Shown here: positions 42,890 to 51,852 of the stretch, in pieces
How positions within the stretch are numbered: position 1 is the first letter of the stretch
How the letters are laid out: each line of letters begins with the position of its first letter
Source of the DNA: SAR202 cluster bacterium Io17-Chloro-G6
GTDB lineage: Bacteria > Chloroflexota > Dehalococcoidia > UBA3495
Assembly: GCA_002816585.1 (NCBI GenBank)
Contig: MUCT01000045.1
Location: 124,001-188,000 of the forward strand
Reading direction: 5' to 3'
Length of the DNA: 64,000 nt
Position numbers and translations under genes: made by a program
Notes under the pieces: generated by a model
Told to the model about the DNA's origin: nothing
The model's input: the letters and a program-made list of their open reading frames with translations, nothing else
Database searches by the model: none

Positions 42890-43522
42890 TTGCGCCATTA
42901 CGAACTCGTAGTAGTCCTTAGTCCGATGCTGAACCCGGCCGAAGTCACTGAGACCTGGGACCGGATTAAGGGATTTATCACCACCCGGGAAGCTGAAATC
43001 AGTCATGAAGAACAATGGGGGACCCGCCGCCTGGCTTACCCTATACGCAAAGGCCAGAACCAATTTTTGGAGGGGAGCTATCACCTGACCCGTTTCGCCA
43101 CTGAACAGCCCTTCAACCGTGAACTGGAAACCTTCCTGAAAGTAGACGACGAAGTCATCCGTTCCATGGTCACCGTAACCCTGCCGGAAGAGGAACTCGC
43201 CGCCCAAGCAGCCGCGGCGGCCCGTGCCATCAGGCCTCCTCCTCCTCCCAGGCCGGCGCCTATTGGCCCTGACGGCGCACCGATGGCCCCTGCCCCAGCC
43301 GCCGCCCCGGCAGCGGTAGCAGAGGCGCCTACTGCCGGGGCGGCGCCGCAAGCACCCGAGGCCACGGCCGAGGGAGAAACGGCGGTGGCGGAAGCTGAAC
43401 CCGAGCCGGCCAACGCAGAAGAAAGTGAGCCCGCTGCGTCTGAAGACAGCGGCGGTCCGGATGTGGAATCAGCAGAGGAGCCTGAAGCACCGGCTACTGA
43501 CCCGGACGAAAGCGAGGAGTAG
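42890..43522 (+). CDS. rpsF: 30S ribosomal protein S6 with long C-terminal tail
   Basis: S6, binds 16S rRNA together with S18. The core, residues 1-100, starts RHYELVVVLSPMLNPAEVTE and contains RRLAYPIRKGQNQFLEGSYHLTRF. The start is TTG 42890, placed behind AAGGGG and giving the family's usual M-RHYE beginning; the frame is open to GTG 42866 but that adds non-homologous residues. After the core comes a tail of about 110 residues, first Pro/Ala-rich (RPPPPPRPAP) and then very acidic. Such tails are not part of the classic protein. First gene of rpsF-ssb-rpsR. Confidence 0.96.
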   Translation: MRHYELVVVLSPMLNPAEVTETWDRIKGFITTREAEISHEEQWGTRRLAYPIRKGQNQFLEGSYHLTRFATEQPFNRELETFLKVDDEVIRSMVTVTLPEEELAAQAAAAARAIRPPPPPRPAPIGPDGAPMAPAPAAAPAAVAEAPTAGAAPQAPEATAEGETAVAEAEPEPANAEESEPAASEDSGGPDVESAEEPEAPATDPDESEE

Positions 43523-43533
43523 AGGGGGGAGAC

Positions 43534-43959
43534 GTGAACAAGATCATTGTCATCGGCCATCTGGGCAGGGACCCTGAGATGCGCTACACACCCAATGGTC
43601 AAGCGGTAACCTCGTTCAGCGTGGCATCCAGCCGCCGGTACACCACCAGCGCCGGAGAACAAAGAGAAGAAACAGAATGGTTCAATGTTAGCGCCTGGGG
43701 AAAACTGGGCGAAACGTGTAACCAATACCTAACCAAAGGCCAGCAGGTCTACATTGAGGGCCGGATGAGCAGCCGCACCTATGAAGGGCGCGATGGCCAG
43801 ATGCGGGTCTCCATAGACGTGTTCCTGAACGATGTCCAGTTCTTGGGAGGCAGGGGCGGAGATGGAGGCGGGACCGCTTCAGGGCCTTATGAAGTTGGCG
43901 CCGGCGCCGCCGCTGATGATGGCGGTGATTTCGACGCGGTAGACGACCTGCCCTTTTAA
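43534..43959 (+). CDS. ssb: Single-stranded DNA-binding protein
   Basis: A 141-residue SSB. The OB-fold begins MNKIIVIGHLGRDPEMRYTPNGQ; EWFNVSAWGKLGETCNQYLTKGQQVYIEGRMSSRTYEG is the DNA-binding core; a Gly-rich linker and the acidic partner-binding tip AVDDLPF end the chain. The tip is one residue different from the usual D-D-I-P-F. Start GTG 43534 follows GGGGGGAG. Placed between rpsF and rpsR as in most bacteria. Confidence 0.97.
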   Translation: MNKIIVIGHLGRDPEMRYTPNGQAVTSFSVASSRRYTTSAGEQREETEWFNVSAWGKLGETCNQYLTKGQQVYIEGRMSSRTYEGRDGQMRVSIDVFLNDVQFLGGRGGDGGGTASGPYEVGAGAAADDGGDFDAVDDLPF

Positions 43960-43993
43960 TCTCGTTGGCTAGACCAAAAGGAAATGAACTCCA

Positions 43994-44344
43994 ATGACCA
44001 CTGAAGCCCCCAGAGCGCCAGGCGGACCACCACCCAGGTTTGGAGGAGGTGGCGGCGGTGGCCGTCCTCAGGGCGGGCGGCCGGGCGGACGCCCCCGAGG
44101 CCGCTTTGTGCGGCGGCGTAAGGTCTGCGCCTTCTGCGTAGAACACGTCACCCACATTGATTACAAGGATATCGACAAAATTCGCAGGTTCGTTTCAGAG
44201 CGTGCCAAGATTGAGCCTCGTCGCCGCACAGGTGTGTGCGCCAAGCATCAGCGTGCCCTTCGGATGGCCATCCAGCGGGCCCGCCAGATAGCGATGGTGC
44301 CCTTCGTGGCTTACCACGCCTACTCTGGCGGCACCCGCCGCTAG
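43994..44344 (+). CDS. rpsR: 30S ribosomal protein S18 with Gly/Arg-rich N-terminal extension
   Basis: S18, 116 residues against about 75-90 in most bacteria. The core is [34 protein letters not shown] and ends [13 protein letters not shown]. The N-terminal 40 residues ([20 protein letters not shown]) are disordered and basic. VCAFC keeps two cysteines as in the zinc-type form, but the second pair is not obvious. ATG 43994 has AAGGAA before it. Last gene of the rpsF-ssb-rpsR unit. Confidence 0.96.
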   Translation: MTTEAPRAPGGPPPRFGGGGGGGRPQGGRPGGRPRGRFVRRRKVCAFCVEHVTHIDYKDIDKIRRFVSERAKIEPRRRTGVCAKHQRALRMAIQRARQIAMVPFVAYHAYSGGTRR

Positions 44345-44465
44345 GCAGGCCCACCCAACGGCGCACAGCGTTCGATGAAGATGGCGCAGGGAAGGCGGCG
44401 CAGGCGTTTTGCCACGCCTCCAAACCCCCTCCCGACTGACACTCTCAGGCCGTCGAGGTTACACA

Positions 44466-45641
44466 ATGCCTTTTCCCTGGCTCCGATGGTTCGTCTCTGG
44501 AGAAACGAGCAGAGGCGGCCGCCGCCGCAGTGTGCGGGCCCAGCGGCGGGCTCGTGGAGAAGGCGGCTCCCCTCAGGAAGACCCAAAGGCCGTGAGCGAA
44601 CGGCGGCAGCGCCGAACCGGGATTGGTATCGGCGCCGCTTTTTTGTTCGTGATAATCGGCGTGGTTGCCTTCGGTTACTATCAGGAGTTTTACAAACCGC
44701 CTCGTATCTGGGCCGGCTCAGTAAACAATGTTGAGTTCAACATGGGCGACCTAGTCAAACGGATTCGCGTCTTGCAGGGCGTTAACCGATATCAGGGCGG
44801 CCAGGTGGACCTCAGCACAGTCCCCTTTGAGTATCTTCGGGACCTGATCAACGCTGAAGTGTTGCGCCAGCGAATGGATAGTCTCGGCCTCGAAGTCACG
44901 GACGCAGACATCGAACAGGAACTGCGGCGGCGTTTCGTTCCCACATTGGAGCCTGGCCAGGAGGCCGACCCTGGCCAGATAGAACGGGAATTTAAGGACA
45001 ACTACGGTTCCTTCTTGACTGCTACCGGCCTGTCTGACAAAGAATACCGGGTGGTGATCCAAGAGGACCTATCGGAGTTAGCTCTGGCGTTCCAGTTGGC
45101 GCAGGACATTGAAGATCCCCAACAGCAGGTGGAGATCCAGTGGATACAACTTCCTCAGGCCACCGACATCCCGCCCCAAGATGTGGCGAAGCGATTGGAG
45201 AACGAGGATTTCTCCAGGGTCGCTCAAGAATTGAACACCCCCGGTCCATTCGCTGGACCCGACGGCTACGTGGGCTGGGTGCCTCGTGGCGCATTTCCGG
45301 ATCTCGACGACACCATCTTTGGCAACGAAGATAATGGAATCGAACCCCTGACGCCCGGTACGGTCAGCGAACCCATTTTTGGGACTGACGGTTTCTTTCT
45401 GATCAAGGTGCTCACCGGTTCCCAGGAGCGGAGACTGGACGACAGAATGGCCTTGAAGTTGACCTTGGAGTTGGTCAACATTTGGCAGGAGGACGCACTG
45501 GCGGCGGGGACCGGCAACGGGAGCGTGAAGATGCAATTCAACAGCAGGTTGTACGAATGGGTCACGGACCAGGTGTTCATCACCGCTCCGCGGATTGACC
45601 GGCCGACCCCTGTCCCGCAACTCGTGCCAGGGTTGGGCTAG
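44466..45641 (+). CDS. Membrane-anchored SurA-like/parvulin-type peptidyl-prolyl isomerase
   Basis: A 391-residue protein. An arginine-rich cytosolic N-terminus (about 55 residues) precedes one transmembrane helix (GIGAAFLFVIIGVVAFGYY). The outside part has a SurA-N-like helical domain (VPFEYLRDLINAEVLRQRMDSLGLEVTDADIEQELRRRF) and a PPIC-like region (VEIQWIQLPQATDIPPQDVAKRLENEDFSRVAQELN, then GTVSEPIFGTDGFFLIKVL). It is a likely foldase or chaperone for exported proteins. The frame opens at 44409, but ATG 44466 has a GAGG seven bases before it and gives the usual positive N-terminus. Confidence 0.88.
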   Translation: MPFPWLRWFVSGETSRGGRRRSVRAQRRARGEGGSPQEDPKAVSERRQRRTGIGIGAAFLFVIIGVVAFGYYQEFYKPPRIWAGSVNNVEFNMGDLVKRIRVLQGVNRYQGGQVDLSTVPFEYLRDLINAEVLRQRMDSLGLEVTDADIEQELRRRFVPTLEPGQEADPGQIEREFKDNYGSFLTATGLSDKEYRVVIQEDLSELALAFQLAQDIEDPQQQVEIQWIQLPQATDIPPQDVAKRLENEDFSRVAQELNTPGPFAGPDGYVGWVPRGAFPDLDDTIFGNEDNGIEPLTPGTVSEPIFGTDGFFLIKVLTGSQERRLDDRMALKLTLELVNIWQEDALAAGTGNGSVKMQFNSRLYEWVTDQVFITAPRIDRPTPVPQLVPGLG

Positions 45642-45688
45642 CAAGCGGCTATGATGCAGTTCTCCGGCGTTCTGCTGAGTCCCTTGCT

Positions 45689-46999
45689 GTGAGCCCTGCC
45701 GTGATCAACGTGGGCTTGATGGGGCTGGGCGTGGTCGGTACTGGAGTGGCCGCCACCCTGCTCAGCCAGAATTCCTCCGTCTCCGATGTTGCCGGCAGGC
45801 CTGTGAGCCTTAAGAGGGTGCTGGTCCGAGACCTTTCCCGTCCCCGAGATATTGACTTGCCCACCGGCATGTTGACCGCCGATGCGGAAGAAATACTTGC
45901 CGACCCTGACATTCACATCCTGGTGGAGGTGATGGGTGGGACGGATCCTGCGGAAAACTATCTGAAGCAAGCCCTCTCCGCCGGCAAGCACGTGGTCACG
46001 GCCAACAAAGAAGTGATGGCAAAATCGGGACCGGAGTTGCTGGCATTGGCGCACAAGAACGGCGCAAATCTGTTATTTGAGGCCAGTGTCGGCGGCGGCA
46101 TCCCCATCGTCGGATGCTTAATGAACGAACTAGCCGCCAACGACATTCGCTCCATCCGCAGCATCATCAACGGCACCACCAACTACATCCTGACCCGTAT
46201 GGCCAACCAAGGGACAAGCTTTGAACAGGCCCTTGGTGAAGCCCAAGAACGGGGCTACGCCGAAGCCGACCCCACCAACGACATCGAAGGCATCGACGCC
46301 GCCTATAAGCTGACCATTCTGGCCTCCTTGGCCTACCGGCGCCAGTTCCAGCCCGAAGACATCTACCGCGAGGGAATCTCCAAGCTCGAGCCCCAGGACT
46401 TCCGCTACGCCCGGGAATTGGGCTACGCCATCAGGTCATTGGCCATTGCCAGCTTGGATGACGGCGCCGTGCAACTACGGGTGCATCCGGCTTTGGTGCC
46501 CGGCGAGCACATGCTGGCCAAGGTTGATGGAGTGTACAATGCCGTGGAGGTTGACGGCAGCCTCTGCGGGCAGGTCCTGTTCCATGGGATGGGAGCGGGA
46601 CGGGAGCCCACCACCAGCGCCGTGGTCGGCGACGTGATTGAGGCGGCCCGGGAGATGGTCAGGCAAGGTTCTATACCGGCGGGGCCCCGGCACGGGGAAG
46701 GGGAAAACGAGACCGGCATCTCTGTCCGGCCCATGGGTGACCTCCAGGCGCGTTATTATATCCGGCTGGACGTGGCCGACCATCCGGGGGTGTTGGCTCA
46801 GATCGCCAAGGTCCTGGGAGACGGGCAGATCAGCATCGCGGCGGTGCTTCAGAAAGACACGCAACCAGAGACCGAAAGCGCCGAGATAGTGATTACCACC
46901 CATCCCGCCAGGGAGGCCTCGGTACAGATGGCACTAGAGGTCATGGCGGGGCTACCCCAGGTGAGACGGGTGAGCAACACCCTCAGGATAGAGGAATAA
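45689..46999 (+). CDS. hom: Homoserine dehydrogenase
   Basis: A 436-residue enzyme reducing aspartate semialdehyde to homoserine. NAD-binding is at GLMGLGVVGTGVAATLL; HVVTANKEVMAKSG is the catalytic region; FEASVGGGIPIVGCL and INGTTNYILTRM form the active-site signature; a C-terminal ACT domain (YYIRLDVADHPGVLAQIAKVLGD) suggests feedback control, typically by threonine. Start GTG 45689. It precedes thrC by 14 bases. Confidence 0.97.
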   Translation: MSPAVINVGLMGLGVVGTGVAATLLSQNSSVSDVAGRPVSLKRVLVRDLSRPRDIDLPTGMLTADAEEILADPDIHILVEVMGGTDPAENYLKQALSAGKHVVTANKEVMAKSGPELLALAHKNGANLLFEASVGGGIPIVGCLMNELAANDIRSIRSIINGTTNYILTRMANQGTSFEQALGEAQERGYAEADPTNDIEGIDAAYKLTILASLAYRRQFQPEDIYREGISKLEPQDFRYARELGYAIRSLAIASLDDGAVQLRVHPALVPGEHMLAKVDGVYNAVEVDGSLCGQVLFHGMGAGREPTTSAVVGDVIEAAREMVRQGSIPAGPRHGEGENETGISVRPMGDLQARYYIRLDVADHPGVLAQIAKVLGDGQISIAAVLQKDTQPETESAEIVITTHPAREASVQMALEVMAGLPQVRRVSNTLRIEE

Positions 47000-47013
47000 A
47001 GCGGTGCGAGAGC

Positions 47014-48108
47014 GTGCAAGCAGAAATTGGAGGTTGGGTTAACCGGATGGGAGCCGGGGTATTAAGCACGTATCGGGAACTGCTCCCGCTAACCAGCGCT
47101 ACTCCCATGATTACCATGGGGGAGGGTGATACCCCGTTGGTCAAATCGAACCGCCTGGGAAGAGAGCTAGGCTGCCCGGAGTTATATTTCAAGCTGGAAG
47201 GTTGCAATCCCACCGGCTCCTTCAAAGACCGCGGCATGGTGGTGGCGATCGCCAAGGCCCTGGAAGAAGGCAGCCGGGCGATCATGTGCGCCTCCACTGG
47301 CAACACCAGCGCGTCGGCGGCGGCTTTCGGCGCCTACTGCCACCTTCCCACATTCGTGTTGATTCCCAAAGGGGAAGTCGCCATGGGCAAGCTGGCCCAG
47401 GCCATGATCTACGGCGCCAAAGTCGTAATGGTCAACGGCAACTTCGATGTGGCTTTGGGCTTGGTGCGTGAGTTCACCGACCGGAATCAGGTGACTCTGG
47501 TTAACTCTCTCAACCCAAACCGCATCGAAGGTCAAAAAACAGCCGCTTTCGAGGTGGTAGATACCCTTGGCGACGCGCCTGACCTGCTGTTCATCCCGGT
47601 GGGTAACGCTGGCAATATCACAGCCTATTGGAAGGGCTTCCGGGAGTACCAGGACCTGGGCTGCAGCCAGACTCTGCCGCGTATGATGGGATTTCAGGCC
47701 GAGGGCGCCGCGCCAATAGTCAGGGGGGAGCCCGTTGCCAACCCACAGACCATCGCATCTGCCATCCGAATCGGCAACCCCGCCAGTTGGCAGGGGGCGA
47801 TCGAAGCCAGAGACGGTTCCGGCGGCGTTATCGACTCGGTTTCAGACGACGAAATATTGGAAGCCTACCGGCTCTTGGCGAACAAAGAAGGAATCTTTTG
47901 CGAGCCCGCTTCGGCGGCCTCTTTCGCCGGGCTGGTTAAGATGCACCGCCAAGGGTTGGACCTCCATGACAAGCGCATCGTGTGCATCTGCACCGGCAAC
48001 GGCCTGAAGGATCCCGATCTGGCGGTCAGCAGTTCCGGCGTGCAGGCCATAGAGGTCCCGCCGACCATAGAGGCGGTGGAAGCGGCGACGCTTGGAAATG
48101 GCGAGTAG
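47014..48108 (+). CDS. thrC: Threonine synthase
   Basis: A 364-residue PLP enzyme converting phosphohomoserine to threonine. The PLP lysine is in GCNPTGSFKDRGMVVAIAKA; SASAAAFGAYC follows; the glycine-rich PLP-phosphate loop is VPVGNAGNITAYWKGF (read as IPVGNAGN). Length is the short archaeal/plant-like form. The start is GTG 47014, though MGAG at 47050 is a possible internal start. Directly follows hom, forming a two-gene threonine unit; homoserine kinase is not in the window. Confidence 0.97.
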   Translation: MQAEIGGWVNRMGAGVLSTYRELLPLTSATPMITMGEGDTPLVKSNRLGRELGCPELYFKLEGCNPTGSFKDRGMVVAIAKALEEGSRAIMCASTGNTSASAAAFGAYCHLPTFVLIPKGEVAMGKLAQAMIYGAKVVMVNGNFDVALGLVREFTDRNQVTLVNSLNPNRIEGQKTAAFEVVDTLGDAPDLLFIPVGNAGNITAYWKGFREYQDLGCSQTLPRMMGFQAEGAAPIVRGEPVANPQTIASAIRIGNPASWQGAIEARDGSGGVIDSVSDDEILEAYRLLANKEGIFCEPASAASFAGLVKMHRQGLDLHDKRIVCICTGNGLKDPDLAVSSSGVQAIEVPPTIEAVEAATLGNGE

Positions 48109-48119
48109 GGGGAAGCAAC

Positions 48120-48680
48120 ACGGTCCAACAACAGCGCATAAAGCAGGCGGTGGCCGAGATATTGGCGGCCATCGGAGACGACCCCACCCGTGAGGGTCTG
48201 CTGGAAACTCCCCACCGGGTCGCCCGCATGTATGAGGGTTTGTTTTCCGGAATAGGAGCCAGCGCCGCTGCGGTGATAGATACCGTTTTCGAGGCTGAAA
48301 GCCACGATCCGGTAATTGTGAATGGCCTGACCTTTTATTCCATATGCGAGCACCATCTTCTGCCATTCTTCGGCGAAGCCCGGCTTGGCTACGTGCCTAA
48401 TGGTAAGATTGCTGGGATCAGCAAGCTGGCCAGGGCCTTGGAAGTGGCGGCGCACCGGCCCCAGGTGCAAGAACGGCTCACAGCGGAAGTAGCGGACGCC
48501 ATATTCGATGTACTTCAGCCCGATGGCGTCGTTATTGAATTGGAAGCGGAACATTTGTGCATGGCCATGCGGGGCGTCAAGAAGCCAGGTGCACGAGTGC
48601 TGACCTCGGCACTCCGAGGCGAATTCAAAAATTACCCGTCAGGGCAGGAGGGTCTCCTAGCCTTGATGCACAGCAGGTAG
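48120..48680 (+). CDS. folE: GTP cyclohydrolase I, start uncertain
   Basis: A FolE-type enzyme making dihydroneopterin triphosphate from GTP for folate. DPTREGLLETPHRVARMYEGLF, ICEHHLLPFFG (zinc Cys and His pair), GISKLARALEVAAHRPQVQERL and VIELEAEHLCMAMRGVKKPG (second zinc Cys) are intact, and the C-terminus GEFKNYPSGQEGLLALMHSR is standard. The conserved helix QQRIKQAVAEILAAIGDD lies before the first canonical start, GTG 48150. Upstream, an AGGGGGA site (48107-48113) is six bases before ACG 48120 and no ATG, GTG or TTG lies between, so a non-standard start is likely. It begins right after the thrC stop. Confidence 0.93.
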   Translation, partial: TVQQQRIKQAVAEILAAIGDDPTREGLLETPHRVARMYEGLFSGIGASAAAVIDTVFEAESHDPVIVNGLTFYSICEHHLLPFFGEARLGYVPNGKIAGISKLARALEVAAHRPQVQERLTAEVADAIFDVLQPDGVVIELEAEHLCMAMRGVKKPGARVLTSALRGEFKNYPSGQEGLLALMHSR

Positions 48681-48683
48681 ATA

Positions 48684-49691
48684 GTGGCAGACACACCGAT
48701 CACTTCGTTTCAAGACATCCAATGCGCATGGGAATCCGTGCAGCAGGAATCCACTGCAGACACCCTGTTCCTGACCCCCCAATGGCAAAAAGTATGGTGG
48801 GACACCTTCGGCGGCGGCCGGACCATGGTTGGATTCTCCTATCCCGCTCCAGACGGAGTGCCCACTGGCGGGGTGGCTTCGGGCAGCGTGGCCGCCATCG
48901 CATCGCTGGCCAAGTCCGGTGACACTGTCTCGTTTGTCGGCAGTCAAGATACCTTCGACTACAACGATTTTCTCATCAGGCGCGGGTACGAAGAGGGTTT
49001 CTATGAAGCCCTTTTGGAGTGTCTGGATAAACAGGACTGCCGGCTGCTGCGCCTGGACTCCTTGATAGAGAGCTCTCCGACCCTCGTGCATCTACCCGAT
49101 ATGGCCCGCGGCCGTGGCTATACTGTGGAGATCGAACAAGAGGACGTTACCTCTGGTATCGTCCTCCCCGCAACCTGGGACGAGTATCTTGGCCTGTTGA
49201 ACAAGAAGGACCGCCACGAGTTGCGCCGGAAACTGCGCCGGATGGACACTCAGACAGACTGGAGGTGGTATAGCGTAACCGAGCCGACGGCGGTGGCGGA
49301 GAGGCTGGGTGAGTTCATCGCATTGATGCGCATGAGCCGTACGGACAAAGACGAGTTCATGACAACCGAACGAGAGCGGTTCTTCCACAACATCACCCAG
49401 CGCATGGCGGAATTGGGCCAACTTCAGTTGTACTTCCTGGAGATGGACGGCGCCACGGTGGCCACCAGCCTCTGCTTTGACTATAAGGGCTCTCGCCTGT
49501 TATACAATAGCGGCTACGATCCCGAATACAGCTACTACAGCGTGGGCCTGCTGCTAAATGCCATGTGCCTGCAGGATGCAATAGGCCGGGGTCTTACCTA
49601 TTTCGACTTCTTGCGCGGGCCGGAGCCGTATAAAGCGCATTTAGGCGGGCAACAAAGGAGCCTTTATCAAATGGTGGTAAAGAAAAATTGA
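48684..49691 (+). CDS. BioF2-like GNAT acyltransferase (PF13480 type)
   Basis: A 335-residue protein with the double-GNAT fold of the BioF2-like/CelD group. FLTPQWQKVWWDTFGGG at the N-terminus, TWDEYLGLLNKKDRHELRRKLRRM in the middle and the C-terminal ATSLCFDYKGSRLLYNSGYDPEYSYYSVGLLLNAM with GLTYFDFLRGPEPYKAHLG are the characteristic blocks. Such proteins are found in cell-envelope polysaccharide clusters and probably transfer an acyl or aminoacyl group. Start GTG 48684, three bases after folE. Overlaps the glycosyltransferase start by four bases, so both act together. Confidence 0.85.
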   Translation: MADTPITSFQDIQCAWESVQQESTADTLFLTPQWQKVWWDTFGGGRTMVGFSYPAPDGVPTGGVASGSVAAIASLAKSGDTVSFVGSQDTFDYNDFLIRRGYEEGFYEALLECLDKQDCRLLRLDSLIESSPTLVHLPDMARGRGYTVEIEQEDVTSGIVLPATWDEYLGLLNKKDRHELRRKLRRMDTQTDWRWYSVTEPTAVAERLGEFIALMRMSRTDKDEFMTTERERFFHNITQRMAELGQLQLYFLEMDGATVATSLCFDYKGSRLLYNSGYDPEYSYYSVGLLLNAMCLQDAIGRGLTYFDFLRGPEPYKAHLGGQQRSLYQMVVKKN

Positions 49692-50929
49692 GCGTGGAAC
49701 GGGCGGCATTCATCACTCTCCACGCCTGCCCATTGGCGGCCCCCGGCCAAGGAAAATCGGGAGGCATGAACGTATACGTCAGGCAGTTGGCCGCAGCCCT
49801 GGGGGAATTGGGCACACAGGTTGACATTTTCACCCGTGAGCACGCCGGCGTGGCCAACCGTATCGAGACCATCGGCCCCAACGTCCGAGTTATTCACATT
49901 AGGGCCGGAGAACCCGAAGCCCATGTGGGAGAACTCTACGCCCACCTCCCCGAGTTCTTGGACCAACTAATCGCCTTCAAAGAAGAAGAGGGACTGGAAT
50001 ACGACGTAGTCCATTCCCACTATTGGCTCTCTTCATGGGTCGGGCGTGAACTCTCCCAAGCGATTGACGCACCTCACGTCGTGACCTTCCATACCCTGGG
50101 CCTGATCAAGATGCAGTCCCGGGCCGGCGAAGTGGAACAGGCTGAAAGGCCCGTGGTGGAAGCCGAGGTTATGGCCAGCGCAGACCGGATAATCGCATTC
50201 AGCGCCCACGAAAGGGACGCCATGGCCCGGCTATACGGCGCCGACGCCAACAAAGTTTCTCTGGTGCCTTGTGGCGTCGATCTGTCCGTGTTCCGCCCAT
50301 TGGACCAGACGTCGGTTCGGGACCGCCTGGGCCTGAATGGCGAAAAGATACTCCTATACGTGGGGCGTATTGAGCCGTTGAAGGGTTTGGACCTCCTGGT
50401 GGAGACCGCTGCCCAGATGGACATTGGCGAAAGTGTTCGGATGATTGTGGTTGGCGCCGATGCCAACGGCGGCCGTGAGTTGGACCGGGTCAAGCAGTTG
50501 GCCAAAGACAGGGACCTAGAAGATAAGATCGACTTCGTCGGCCAGGTGGACCACACGGATCTACCGTTGTACTACAACGCCGCCGACGTTTGCGTGGTGC
50601 CTTCATACTATGAGAGTTTCGGGCTGGTGGCGCTGGAATCCATGGCCTGTGGTACTCCGGTAGTGGCCTCAAGGGTCGGAGGGCTCCCGACCATCATTCA
50701 CCACGGCCGAACCGGTTATCTGAAATCGTGGCGGTGCCCGGAGGCCTTCGCCAATTCGCTGGAGATGATCATGTCCAGTGACGGCCTCCAGCAGAGCATG
50801 GGGGAGGCGGCCCGGAAACGCGCCGAGGGTTTGGGCTGGGACAACGTTGCCGCGATGATGTGGGATGAGTACGCTTCCCTGATTGGAAACACCGCCCCAG
50901 CCAATAATGTGGCGAGTACGCTTCCCTGA
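49688..50929 (+). CDS. MshA-like family 4 glycosyltransferase
   Basis: A 413-residue GT-B glycosyltransferase. The N-terminus AAPGQGKSGGMNVYVRQLAAAL is close to MshA-type enzymes that link GlcNAc to inositol phosphate in mycothiol synthesis; the GGMNVYV acceptor/donor loop is clear. DVVHSHYWLSS, the C-terminal LYVGRIEPLKGLDLLV and ESFGLVALESMACGTPVVAS complete GT4. The start is TTG 49688 (overlapping the previous stop) or GTG 49694. The 3' end runs into a 47-bp tandem repeat which supplies the last 20 or so codons. Acceptor not known; alternatively sucrose-phosphate-synthase-like. Confidence 0.88.
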   Translation: MSVERAAFITLHACPLAAPGQGKSGGMNVYVRQLAAALGELGTQVDIFTREHAGVANRIETIGPNVRVIHIRAGEPEAHVGELYAHLPEFLDQLIAFKEEEGLEYDVVHSHYWLSSWVGRELSQAIDAPHVVTFHTLGLIKMQSRAGEVEQAERPVVEAEVMASADRIIAFSAHERDAMARLYGADANKVSLVPCGVDLSVFRPLDQTSVRDRLGLNGEKILLYVGRIEPLKGLDLLVETAAQMDIGESVRMIVVGADANGGRELDRVKQLAKDRDLEDKIDFVGQVDHTDLPLYYNAADVCVVPSYYESFGLVALESMACGTPVVASRVGGLPTIIHHGRTGYLKSWRCPEAFANSLEMIMSSDGLQQSMGEAARKRAEGLGWDNVAAMMWDEYASLIGNTAPANNVASTLP

Positions 50930-51005
50930 TCGGAAACACCGCCCCAGACAATAATGCGGCGAGCACGCTGCCTTGACTGGAAACCCGCCTCAAGATAATA
51001 ATATG
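50867..51005. repeat. Three-copy 47-bp tandem repeat across a gene end
   Basis: Copies at 50867-50913, 50914-50960 and a decayed one at 50961-51005, starting gagtacgcttccctgattgg. The first copy and 16 bases of the second are coding; 47 is not a multiple of three, so copy two is read in another frame and supplies the stop codon of the glycosyltransferase. Confidence 0.93.
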
Positions 51006-51126
51006 TATTAATCGGCCCGGCCTGAACTCGTATCTCAGCCTCGGAGTCACCCCAGCCTTGGCTCCGGACCGGAAGGAACACTACCACGGAAGGTGGTAGG
51101 TTCTCGTAATTCCGCCGGAGGAAACC

Positions 51127-51852
51127 TTGCCCTCAGAATCCCAAGACACTACCAGCGGCGGCCACCGAAATTTCCTCGGCCCTCTTCGCCGCCCGATGCT
51201 CCATTTCCAACGGACTCTAGGCGCCGGCATACTGGTGATACTGCCCATCGGTATGACCGTGCTGATCTTGAAGTTCTTCTTCGACCTTTTGGATCCCGTG
51301 CTGCAGCCCGCCGTTGACCTGCTGCCCGGCCCCACAATCACCGGCGCCGGCATGATAGCTCTCATCGTGCTGGTCTACCTAATGGGGCTATTCGCGGCCC
51401 AAGTGGTTGGGCGGCGTCTGATTGACTTCGGTCACCGGATCATGGAGGTAATCCCCGTGGTAAAGGGGATCTACGGCACTACGCGAATGGCGATCCAGAT
51501 ACTTTCCAGCCAAGGCAACGGCTCGGCCAACGGCGGCAACGGCAACCTGGAAGAGCAGCAGTACACGGGTGTGGTTCTGATCGATTTTCCCAGGCCCGGC
51601 ATTAGGTCCATCGGGCTGATCACTTCCAGCATGCTGGACTCGGATGGAGAAGAAGTTATTTCGGTCTACATTCCAACCACACCCATCCCTTCGTCAGGGT
51701 TCTTGGTCATCGTTCCGGCGTCCGAAGTGACCCGTACCGACATGAGCGTGGAAGACGCAATGAGGGTGGTGATGTCTGGGGGGATACGGCTGGACGCAGT
51801 GTTCCAGGGATACGGATTTCAGGTGCCTGGAAAAACGCGCTCGAACCAGTGA
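51127..51852 (+). CDS. DUF502 family membrane protein
   Basis: A 241-residue membrane protein of DUF502. Two transmembrane segments are clear: GAGILVILPIGMTVLILKFFF and GAGMIALIVLVYLMGLFAAQ. The soluble part carries MEVIPVVKGIYGTTRMAIQIL, FPRPGIRSIGLIT and VYIPTTPIPSSGFLVIVPASEV, typical of the family. The start is TTG 51127, six bases after GGAGG. Function unknown; in plants the related LCV proteins control development, but nothing similar is implied here. It overlaps the end of the GNAT pseudogene on the other strand by 34 bases. Confidence 0.92.
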   Translation: MPSESQDTTSGGHRNFLGPLRRPMLHFQRTLGAGILVILPIGMTVLILKFFFDLLDPVLQPAVDLLPGPTITGAGMIALIVLVYLMGLFAAQVVGRRLIDFGHRIMEVIPVVKGIYGTTRMAIQILSSQGNGSANGGNGNLEEQQYTGVVLIDFPRPGIRSIGLITSSMLDSDGEEVISVYIPTTPIPSSGFLVIVPASEVTRTDMSVEDAMRVVMSGGIRLDAVFQGYGFQVPGKTRSNQ

